Assembly: GCA_030639305.1 (NCBI GenBank)
Contig: DAOWCY010000071.1
Coordinates: forward strand, 1-30,442
Reading direction: 5' to 3'
DNA length: 30,442 nucleotides
Source: JAGLQA01 sp023135565
Lineage (GTDB): Bacteria; Acidobacteriota; Aminicenantia; UBA2199
The notes under the pieces were generated by a model, which did not search any database, was not told the origin of the DNA, and saw nothing but the letters and a program-made list of their open reading frames with translations. Shown piece after piece: positions 7,581 through 13,077 of the stretch; position 1 is the first letter of the stretch; each line of letters begins with the position of its first letter. A program made the translations under genes and the position numbers.

Positions 7581-8529
7581 AAGTCACAAGCTTTTTGTAT
7601 ACTGCCTTTGTGATCTGGATGTCCTGCACCGCCACACCGGTCAAATCAGCAACCGTAATCTCATCTTCAGAGGCTCTCTGTAAACTGCGGTCAATGATCA
7701 CGTTTCCTAATTCGAGCAGGTCCTCTTTCTTTATGGCCCCGGCCTGCATGGCTTTGAAACTTTCACCCCGCTCCATCACCTGGCTGATACTGTCCGCCAC
7801 TACACGGTCTGCTTTTTCTAAAATACCGGCGTCCAGTTCCTGTTTCAACGCCGTGTCGGAACCCATGGCTGTGATATGAGTCCCTTTCCTGATCTGATCA
7901 GCTTTTAACAACGGCGCTGTGGCTGGAGTGCAGGTGACGATCAGGTTGCACGCCGCCGCTACCTCCGCGGCTTCCAGCGTGGTCTGTACGGAAAATCCTA
8001 AGGCTGCCGCGTCTTTTTGATATGCAGCCAATTCTTCCCGGTTAAGGCCCCAGGCCACTACTTCACGGCAGGGGGTAACTGTTTTTAAATATTCCAACTG
8101 CATGCGGCCCTGGATACCGGCTCCGAAAATCCCGATACGCTCTACTTGCTTCGGGGCCAAATATTTGGCGGCCACGGCTCCGGCTGCCGCTGTTCGTACA
8201 TCAGTGAGATAACCTTCATCGAACAAAACCGCCTCGGGGTACCCCGTTTTTTGGCTGAATAAAAGCATCATGCCACTGCCGCTGGGCAGGCCGGTTTTCG
8301 AGTTTTCAAGGAACCCGGAAGCGATCTTGATGACAAAATAATCGTCTTTTTTGATGTAACCGTATTTGATATGGGTGTCTCCGGGCGGGTCTTCGAAAAT
8401 CATTTCCCCTATCGGCGGCACCACTACTTCGCCCCGGGAATAAGCGACAAAGCCCTTTTCGATCTCCTGGACGGGATCGATCTTTTTTAATACTGCTTTA
8501 ATCTGCTCTAAATGAAAAACTTTTGCCAA
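7564..8529 (-). CDS. Ornithine cyclodeaminase / mu-crystallin family protein, TTG start
   Basis: A 321-residue member of the OCD/mu-crystallin family. LTDVRTAAAGAVAAKYLA is the conserved arginine segment, GIFGAGIQGRMQLEYL is the NAD(P) Rossmann loop, TPATAPLL and GSDTALKQELD are further family motifs. Members deaminate or reduce ornithine, alanine or other amino acids. I chose TTG at 8529: AGGAGG lies six bases before it, and the protein then begins AKVFHLEQIKAVL, where relatives begin. ATGs further upstream cannot serve, because the ATG at 8571 overlaps the promoter -10 box. The last residues (NQKF) and stop are repeat-encoded. It is likely partnered with the aminotransferase downstream. Confidence 0.85.
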   Translation of the reverse strand: MAKVFHLEQIKAVLKKIDPVQEIEKGFVAYSRGEVVVPPIGEMIFEDPPGDTHIKYGYIKKDDYFVIKIASGFLENSKTGLPSGSGMMLLFSQKTGYPEAVLFDEGYLTDVRTAAAGAVAAKYLAPKQVERIGIFGAGIQGRMQLEYLKTVTPCREVVAWGLNREELAAYQKDAAALGFSVQTTLEAAEVAAACNLIVTCTPATAPLLKADQIRKGTHITAMGSDTALKQELDAGILEKADRVVADSISQVMERGESFKAMQAGAIKKEDLLELGNVIIDRSLQRASEDEITVADLTGVAVQDIQITKAVYKKLVTFNQKF

Positions 8530-8569
8530 CTTTAGCCTCCTAAGAAGCGATATTTTTTTTTGAAATTTC

Positions 8570-8598
8570 ATTATATACCCCCCCCCCAAAAATGTCAA
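8570..8598 (-). promoter_or_regulatory. Sigma-70-type promoter with a ten-G spacer tract
   Basis: On the minus strand TTGACA (8598-8593) is followed by a 17-base spacer and TATAAT (8575-8570). Both boxes are perfect. The spacer contains ten consecutive G. The predicted transcript starts near 8563 and includes the AGGAGG of the TTG-started gene. A change in G number would alter the -35/-10 spacing. Confidence 0.8.
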
Positions 8599-8653
8599 TC
8601 ATAATCCACGATGCGGATCACTCCCTAAAAACCCATGGTACATTTTTTGCACA

Positions 8654-8669
8654 TGCAACGATGGTTGCA
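8654..8669. promoter_or_regulatory. Palindromic upstream site of sigma-54 promoter 1
   Basis: TGCAAC-GATG-GTTGCA, a perfect 6+6 palindrome. The same palindrome (TGCAAC-N4-GTTGCG) lies at an almost identical distance (about 212 bases) upstream of the second sigma-54 promoter. It is probably the site of a bacterial enhancer-binding protein. Confidence 0.65.
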
Positions 8670-8779
8670 AAACCGATCTTATCTTATACGCATTACCCGG
8701 AGTAACCGGGAAAACCTTAATATATAGTAATATTAATGTTTTCTCCCCCCTAACCACTGCTGTTATGCCCAGGTTTTGT

Positions 8780-8791
8780 CAACTTTCGTCC
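8780..8791. promoter_or_regulatory. Second, degenerate activator site of sigma-54 promoter 1
   Basis: CAAC-TTTC-GTCC, 93 bases before the -24 GG. At promoter 2 the same position holds CAAC-TTTA-GTTG, a full version of the palindrome core. Here only the left half is intact. Confidence 0.45.
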
Positions 8792-8870
8792 CACCCTTTT
8801 GCTGCCCTAGGACAACTGGAGAAAACCCCTTTTTTCTTTATATAAAGGCGTTTTTGGGCTTTTGTCAAAG

Positions 8871-8887
8871 TTGGCACGAATTATGCT
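8871..8887 (+). promoter_or_regulatory. Sigma-54 promoter 1
   Basis: TTGGCACG-AATT-ATGCT: the -24 GG (8873-8874) and -12 GC (8885-8886) are exactly 12 bases apart. Only one base differs from the consensus TTGGCACGN4TTGCW. TATATAAA lies 34 bases before the GG, as at promoter 2. The expected transcript starts near 8898, about 100 bases before the small gene. Confidence 0.85.
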
Positions 8888-8997
8888 ATATATATACGGA
8901 ATCGAAAATGAACAAAATGAAATCAAAAGAATTAAACTTGAATATGGACGAAAGAAGAAGAAAACATATAGGAAATTTTCTTTCGGAGGAGACAGCA

Positions 8998-9204
8998 ATG
9001 GGTTCGTTTAAAAAGGGAAAAAGTTTAAAAAATAATTATTTAGCCGCTGAGAAACTCTCTGCCTGGGACATGAAGGAACATTTCGACCTATATCTCGCCA
9101 AAAAGCTGGAAGAGAACGATATGGTCTCCTACTGGATTATTAATGAGCTTTACCGCTACTATCTCTCGGCTTTAGATAAACCGAGGCCTGCTAAGATCGT
9201 TTAA
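8998..9204 (+). CDS. Small uncharacterised protein under sigma-54 control
   Basis: A 68-residue basic protein that I do not recognise. It has a lysine-rich start (MGSFKKGKSLKNNYLAAEKL) and then two probable amphipathic helices, WDMKEHFDLYLAKKLEE and MVSYWIINELYRYYLSALD. There is no signal peptide or membrane segment. I chose the ATG at 8998 because GGAGGA lies seven bases upstream. In-frame ATGs at 8908, 8917 and 8944 lack ribosome-binding sites and would add a lysine-rich extension. The gene is followed by a strong terminator and sits alone behind a sigma-54 promoter, so its product probably acts under a specific environmental signal. The function is unknown. Confidence 0.7.
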   Translation: MGSFKKGKSLKNNYLAAEKLSAWDMKEHFDLYLAKKLEENDMVSYWIINELYRYYLSALDKPRPAKIV

Positions 9205-9259
9205 TTAATATATAATAAACCCCTTAAGATACCTCCTTAAGTTTAACTGGTTGTACCCC

Positions 9260-9289
9260 GGGGTAAGACCTGAAGGTCTTACCCCTTTT
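9260..9289 (+). terminator. Terminator of the small sigma-54-dependent gene
   Basis: A 12-bp perfect stem (GGGGTAAGACCT with AGGTCTTACCCC) followed by TTTT. A closely related hairpin, without the T tract, lies at 9951-9978. Confidence 0.88.
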
Positions 9290-9408
9290 CCCTCTCCTGG
9301 GTTACGGACGGGCTCAGGGTTAAGATTGAGGAAGGCTGAAGAACTGAGGGGAGCGTATTTACATACCCTATGAAGCTCTCAACTTTTTCCCCGGGGTTCA
9401 ACAGCCTT

Positions 9409-9456
9409 CCTTAACCTTAACCTTAAGCTTAGCCTTAACCTTAAGCTTAGCCTTTT
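9409..9456. repeat. Hexamer tandem repeat CCTTAA/GCTTAG
   Basis: Eight hexamers in a row: CCTTAA three times, GCTTAG, CCTTAA twice, GCTTAG, CCTTTT. The proximal end also forms an inverted repeat with GGTTAAGATTGAGGAAGGCTG near 9318-9338. Confidence 0.8.
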
Positions 9457-9513
9457 TAACCCAATCCGGGATATGCTGAGATTTTCCCGGGAACCAATAG
9501 CTTACCTTCACCC

Positions 9514-9597
9514 TGAGCTCTCTTGATTTCCTCCTGAGTTCTCTTGATTTCCTCCTGAACTCTCTTGATTTCCTCCTGAGTTCTCTTGATTTCCTCT
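9514..9597. repeat. 21-base CT-rich tandem array (four units)
   Basis: Four units of 21 bases, consensus TGAGTTCTCTTGATTTCCTC plus C, with few differences between units. On the minus strand the unit begins GGAGGAAATCAAGAGAACTC and so matches the GA-rich array at 10.0-10.1 kb. The two arrays are inverted relatives facing each other across sigma-54 promoter 2. Confidence 0.85.
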
Positions 9598-9632
9598 TTT
9601 TCCTGATCTCACGACGACACTTTTTTTTCACC

Positions 9633-9648
9633 TGCAACCTGGGTTGCG
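9633..9648. promoter_or_regulatory. Palindromic upstream site of sigma-54 promoter 2
   Basis: TGCAAC-CTGG-GTTGCG, matching the site at 8654-8669. Its centre is about 213 bases before the -24 GG of promoter 2; for promoter 1 the figure is about 211. Confidence 0.65.
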
Positions 9649-9760
9649 TCTCTCTTTTTTTCTCAAAACATCTACCGGTCAAACCGCAGAAATGCCTTTC
9701 CCATAATGCTTTTCGTCCCTCTTATCTAACCTGGTCCGGCCGCTGCCCGGCAGGAAACGT

Positions 9761-9772
9761 CAACTTTAGTTG
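9761..9772. promoter_or_regulatory. Second activator site of sigma-54 promoter 2
   Basis: CAAC-TTTA-GTTG, the core of the same palindrome, 93 bases before the -24 GG, as at promoter 1. Confidence 0.55.
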
Positions 9773-9851
9773 CGCCTTTCCGGTTTTTCGCCAAATCGCA
9801 AAAAAAGCCATTTTGCCGCTATATAAAAGCATTTCGGGGGAATTCAGCTTT

Positions 9852-9868
9852 TTGGCATCCTTCTTGCT
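9852..9868 (+). promoter_or_regulatory. Sigma-54 promoter 2
   Basis: TTGGCATCCTTCTTGCT: -24 GG at 9854-9855 and -12 GC at 9866-9867, exactly 12 apart, with a perfect TTGCT. TATATAAA lies 34 bases before the GG. The expected transcript starts near 9879 and has no credible coding sequence. Confidence 0.85.
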
Positions 9869-9878
9869 AATACAATAT

Positions 9879-10130
9879 CAACAGGGTTTAAGTTGTCTGG
9901 CCACAATTAAGAACCCACAATTACCACCTTTAGTTTAACATGTTGCACCCGGGGGTGAGACCGACGGTCTTACCCCCCCCTCCTCTCCCCTTAGGTACTC
10001 AAGAGAGATCGGAGGAAATCAGGAGAGCTCAGAGGGTCTCAGGAGAGATCAGGTTTAGGAGGATCTCAGGAGAGCTCAGAAGGACTCAGGAGAGATCAGG
10101 TTTAGGAGGATCTCAAGAGAACTCAGGTTA
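9879..10130 (+). ncRNA. Candidate sigma-54-dependent GGA-rich regulatory RNA
   Basis: The predicted start follows promoter 2. The first 100 bases end in a 12-bp hairpin (9951-9978) homologous to the terminator of the small gene, but followed by C and not T. Then comes an array in which a 47-base unit occurs twice (10011-10057, 10058-10104) plus a partial third. It carries about eleven GGA triplets. Several sit in AGGA loops closed by short stems, e.g. GGTCTC-AGGA-GAGATC at 10035-10050. This is the layout of CsrA/RsmA-binding RNAs such as CsrB. The assignment is inference: no csrA gene is in view and no clear 3' terminator is present. Confidence 0.4.
10011..10125. repeat. 47-base GA-rich tandem repeat
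   Basis: Each 47-base unit is a 21-mer (GGAGGATCTCAGGAGAGCTC plus A), a 20-mer (GAAGGACTCAGGAGAGATCA) and GGTTTA. Two units are complete and a third is cut after its 21-mer. The 21-mer is the reverse-complement relative of the CT-rich array unit at 9.5 kb. Confidence 0.85.
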
Positions 10131-10196
10131 AGCAAAAATAATTATGTCCCGGGATGCACTTGTGAGCTTGAGGGGATTAAGAATTCAAGAGTTTAA

Positions 10197-11534
10197 TCAA
10201 TCGATATAGCCGAGAGATTTCAGGTCTTTTAAGGTCTCTTCATCGTAGTTTTTATCGCGCTTGTTTTCGTTCATTTTTCCTAATTTGTAGGTTTTATATC
10301 TTTTTTTTCGCTGGAATTGGAATATTTCGCTGATGACCCGGCCATCCATGTTTTTTCCCACCGGCAGGTCGAAAAGATTCAAAATAGTGGGGGCTATGTC
10401 ATAGACCCCGGCTTTTTTTATTTGTCCCGGCCTGATTTTCGGCCCGTTAATCAACAAAAAACCATCCGGGGCTTTCATGCTTTTGGGCAGCCCATAGTGA
10501 TTATAGCCGCCGTGGAAAAGGGAAAACCCATGGTCCGACATAATAAAAAAGTAAGTGTTTTTATTTTTCTTTCTTTCTATTTCGATAAATTCTTTTAAAA
10601 TTTTCTCCATGTAACGGTAAACAGGTTCCATCAGGTGCGCTATTTTTAAGATCGCTTCGTCGTTCATTTCGGGGGTCAGGGTTCTGCCGATGAGGTGTTT
10701 TTTTAAATTTTCTTTATATTCTTTGTCTAAGAACAGGGTGATAAAATGTTGAATCACGTCGGGAAAACGGAAATAGGTGGCAAAAAAATCAAACTCTTTG
10801 TTTTCTAAAAAATAGCGGGAGATGGCTTCGATATATGCATCATGCCGGACGAAACTTTTATAACTCTTTATTACCGGGGCTTTCCTGATATCGGATCCGG
10901 GGTAAAGTTTTTTAAAAAGCCCGTCGAAATCGGGCAGGCCGGTTTTTTGCACAGCCTGTAGGTAATCGTTGTTGGTTAGGGCCAGTTCTTTGAACTTCTC
11001 AAAGTAGGCTTCGGGAAACACGGCATTAGCGAAGTTGGGGTGTTTTTCCGGTCTGGATGCGGCTATTCGTCTCATGTGGTCGGAAGCCATTACGCCCTTG
11101 ATCTTATCCGGTGGATGGGAGCACCACCAGTTGAACACAGCGCTTCTTTTATTGTAGTCATCTAAGATTTGCCAGATCATAGGCTCGCGTCTGTCGGATT
11201 TAGTGTAAGGGATTTTGATCCCGTTTCTTTTTAGATAAGCGAAATCCAAAATGCCGTGTTTCAGCATGGTTTTGCCTGAAGCGATGCAGCTCCAGACCAC
11301 ATTAGATTTAGTGGGTTTTATGGTTTCGAAATTCGCCCAGGCGCTTTCTGCCCTGAATTTTTTTAGGAAAGGTAATTTGCCTTCTTTTATCAGGGGGTCG
11401 ATGGTGGGCCAGTTGGCGCCGTCGAATCCCAGGATAACTATTTTTATTTTTTCTCCGCCTTTTGTGCCGCAGTAGGCGGCGCTAAGTCCGGCAGACAGTA
11501 ATATAGATCGTTTGATAAAGTCTCTTCTTTTCAT
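10197..11534 (-). CDS. TAT-type exported phosphodiesterase / nucleotide pyrophosphatase family protein
   Basis: A 445-residue alkaline-phosphatase-superfamily enzyme. It starts MKRRDFIKRSILLSAGLSAA, a twin-arginine signal; Cys22 follows in a poor lipobox (AAYC). LGFDGANW (Asp38) is the first metal site, and KPTKSNVVWSCIASGK (about 73-88) holds the likely Thr/Ser nucleophile. SDHGFSLFHGG (about 333-343) and NHYG provide later metal ligands. It probably hydrolyses phosphodiester or phosphonate bonds outside the cytoplasm; the substrate is unknown. The end (EETLKDLKSLGYID) resembles tails of related sulfatase-like proteins. There is no Shine-Dalgarno, and a promoter -10 box lies six bases before the ATG, so the mRNA may be leaderless. 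Confidence 0.8.
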   Translation of the reverse strand: MKRRDFIKRSILLSAGLSAAYCGTKGGEKIKIVILGFDGANWPTIDPLIKEGKLPFLKKFRAESAWANFETIKPTKSNVVWSCIASGKTMLKHGILDFAYLKRNGIKIPYTKSDRREPMIWQILDDYNKRSAVFNWWCSHPPDKIKGVMASDHMRRIAASRPEKHPNFANAVFPEAYFEKFKELALTNNDYLQAVQKTGLPDFDGLFKKLYPGSDIRKAPVIKSYKSFVRHDAYIEAISRYFLENKEFDFFATYFRFPDVIQHFITLFLDKEYKENLKKHLIGRTLTPEMNDEAILKIAHLMEPVYRYMEKILKEFIEIERKKNKNTYFFIMSDHGFSLFHGGYNHYGLPKSMKAPDGFLLINGPKIRPGQIKKAGVYDIAPTILNLFDLPVGKNMDGRVISEIFQFQRKKRYKTYKLGKMNENKRDKNYDEETLKDLKSLGYID

Positions 11535-11540
11535 ATCGTT

Positions 11541-11569
11541 AATTTATCACAAAACCCTGTTTTTTACAA
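11541..11569 (-). promoter_or_regulatory. Promoter of the phosphodiesterase gene
   Basis: On the minus strand TTGTAA, a 17-base spacer and TAAATT. Only six bases separate the -10 box from the ATG, so transcription would start at or next to the A of ATG. Confidence 0.5.
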
Positions 11570-11587
11570 GCACCCGTTAGGGGAGAT

Positions 11588-11727
11588 TGCCTTTGATTCT
11601 CAACCCCACTCGCGTGGGGGGGCGATAAGCCGCTTCGCGGCAGGTGGCGCTTTTGATTCTCAATCAACAAAAGTTTTGTTCAAACTTTTTTAAAAGTTTG
11701 GCCCCCGGCAGGGTCGCCGAAGGCAAG
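11588..11727. repeat. Intergenic modular repeat, copy 4
   Basis: A hairpin module (CCCCACTCGCGTGGGG, then GCGATAAGCCGCTTCGCGGC) is followed by TTTTGATTCTCAATC, the AT dyad and the GC-rich end GGCCCCCGGCAGGG. Confidence 0.85.
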
Positions 11728-11973
11728 ATCGTTGTAGTAAAAAAAAGTCGTCTTTTTTCTCACTCACCCTGTATATAGTATGTTATGAACAAAATAGAAA
11801 AAAATAAAAAAAAATTTTCAACTTTTTTAAAAATCATCCTGTATAATGATATAGTGTTCGATTCAAGACTAAACTTGAAAAAAAAGCCGCCTAACGGTGA
11901 GAATTTGAAATATGTAGGACATGTTGTTTATTACCGCCATGTAATGGCATATTATGCACAAAAGAGAATCTTT

Positions 11974-12562
11974 ATGGAAAAACAAAGCGACAAAGAATTA
12001 ATGAAACTGGTAACAGCCCGGGACACAGCGGCTCTGAAAATACTATACCAACGCTATGAAAAAAAGATTTTTAATTTTATCCTGAGATATACGGGCAGCC
12101 GGGAAATCGCCCGGGAAATGATACAAGAAGCTTTTACCCGGGTCTGGTTTGCCGCTCATACTTTCGACCGGGAAGGCGGTAACTTTAAAGGTTGGGTCTA
12201 TACCATCGCCCTGAACTTAACCAGGAACGAGATGTCCAAAAAAAAGTATTCTTACCATTATGTAGAGGCGGACGAGAACCGCGATTGGCAGCACGAGGCC
12301 GCTGCCGGCACGGAAACCGACGACGAAGGCCCGGAAGCTGTTTTTAGAAAAAAAAGAATTAAAAGACGCGGTTGTCCGGGCTATCGGCCAACTCAAACCT
12401 TTTCTAAGAGAGGTTATTATTATGAAAAATTACCAGCATTTAAAATTTAGAGAAATAGCGGAAATAACCAGAGTACCGGAAGGCACCTTAAAAGCCAGGT
12501 ATCACCGGGCTGTCGAACTCTTAAGACAACACTTGCAGTCCCTGGAGGTCAGCCATGGATAA
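11974..12562 (+). pseudogene. ECF RNA polymerase sigma factor, frameshifted at an A8 run
   Basis: Read through one frame change this is a 195-residue ECF sigma factor. Region 2 is intact (ILYQRYEKKIFNFILRYTGS, then GGNFKGWVYTIALNLTRNE). After FRKK the frame is lost at eight A (12347-12354), and translation would end at 12450 in unrelated residues. Removing one A restores ELKDAVVRAIGQLKPFL and a full region 4 with REIAEITRVPEGTLKARYHR, ending at TAA 12562. I start it at ATG 11974. It overlaps the anti-sigma gene by eight bases. The cause could be a sequencing or assembly indel, a recent mutation, or slippage on the A tract. Region 4 shows no other decay. Confidence 0.8.
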
Positions 12563-13061
12563 ATGCAAAAGAAACAAAAACGACCTGCTTACTTTATTTT
12601 TCCATGAAGGAAGCGAAAGAGAAGAACAGGAAACACAAAAACACGTGGACTCCTGCAAAGAGTGCCGGGATTATCTCTTAACGCTGCGGCAAATGGACCA
12701 AACCATGCAGCAGTGGCAGGACGAAACCCCGCTGCCCGGCGGTTTCGATTTAATCCTGGCCGAAATCCCGGTAAAACAGGGGGAAGCGGCGCCTGTTAGA
12801 GCAGCGTTGTCTCTCAAGCCGCTTTTCCCCATCGTGTTTTCGATTTTGGCGATTTTTACGGTGATCTTTTTCTTTCATGACAAGCTGACGCTGTTACCCC
12901 TCTGGGAAACCCTGAAAGAATGTTGGTGTGTGCGTTATTTCGGTTCTTTAGGGGCCAGCGCCGCGTTGGTTATCCTGACCGGGATATTGATCACCCTATC
13001 GGTGAGCCCGATACTTATATTGGAAGCAAAATCTAAAAAATATAGATATTACTTTAATTAA
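12555..13061 (+). CDS. Membrane-bound zinc-binding anti-sigma factor
   Basis: A 168-residue protein. Residues 30-37 are H-x3-C-x2-C (KHVDSCKEC), the zinc anti-sigma signature, in a cytoplasmic N-terminal domain. Two hydrophobic segments follow, about 87-107 and 130-157. It would hold the ECF sigma factor encoded directly upstream, with which it overlaps by eight bases. The two-helix C-terminal half is larger than in the simplest members, with a short loop containing WCVRYFGSLG between helices. The start ATG lies at the end of the sigma gene, preceded by GGAGGTC. Confidence 0.8.
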   Translation: MDKCKRNKNDLLTLFFHEGSEREEQETQKHVDSCKECRDYLLTLRQMDQTMQQWQDETPLPGGFDLILAEIPVKQGEAAPVRAALSLKPLFPIVFSILAIFTVIFFFHDKLTLLPLWETLKECWCVRYFGSLGASAALVILTGILITLSVSPILILEAKSKKYRYYFN

Positions 13062-13077
13062 AAAACAGGAGGCAACT

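Larger units (their letters stand above)
8530..8997. other. Divergent control region between two promoters
   Basis: The 468 bases between the TTG-started gene and the small sigma-54-dependent gene hold no gene. They carry the minus-strand poly-G promoter (8570-8598), the palindromic activator site (8654-8669), a half-site (8780-8791), TATATAAA (8839-8846), the sigma-54 promoter (8871-8887) and a leader of about 100 bases. Confidence 0.75.
9205..10196. other. Large non-coding region with second sigma-54 module and arrays
   Basis: Almost 1 kb without a convincing gene. In order it holds: the terminator of the small gene; an imperfect 21-base inverted repeat (about 9318-9338 with 9402-9422); eight CCTTAA/GCTTAG hexamers; a 21-base CT-rich tandem array; two palindromic activator sites; a sigma-54 promoter; a hairpin homologous to the small gene's terminator; and a GA-rich array with a 47-base period. 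Short open frames over the arrays (9398-9682 minus, 9940-10131 plus) encode only low-complexity Arg/Lys/Ser/Glu repeats, and I do not consider them genes. Confidence 0.75.
11535..11973. other. Intergenic region before the ECF sigma gene
   Basis: It contains the minus-strand promoter (11541-11569), repeat copy 4 (11588-11727), and an A-rich leader. A plus-strand TATAAT lies at 11842-11847, but with no good -35 at normal spacing, so the sigma gene promoter is uncertain. An open frame extends 63 codons upstream of the sigma start, but it is K/N-rich low-complexity sequence and is probably not translated. Confidence 0.55.

Noticed and set aside
9398..9682. Minus-strand open frame of 94 codons rich in Arg, Lys, Ser and Glu
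   Set aside because: Its residues simply translate the 21-base array and the CCTTAA hexamers. It has no good ribosome-binding site and crosses the palindromic activator site.
9514..10125. Tandem arrays that could be mistaken for a CRISPR
   Set aside because: Units are contiguous with no unique spacers of constant length, and no cas genes are nearby.
9940..10131. Plus-strand open frame of 63 codons over the GA-rich array
   Set aside because: Low-complexity product dictated by the 47-base repeat, with no ribosome-binding site. A regulatory RNA fits better.
11785..11973. 63-codon N-terminal extension of the ECF sigma gene
   Set aside because: K/N-rich low-complexity sequence outside the family domain. 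The protein has normal length when started at 11974.
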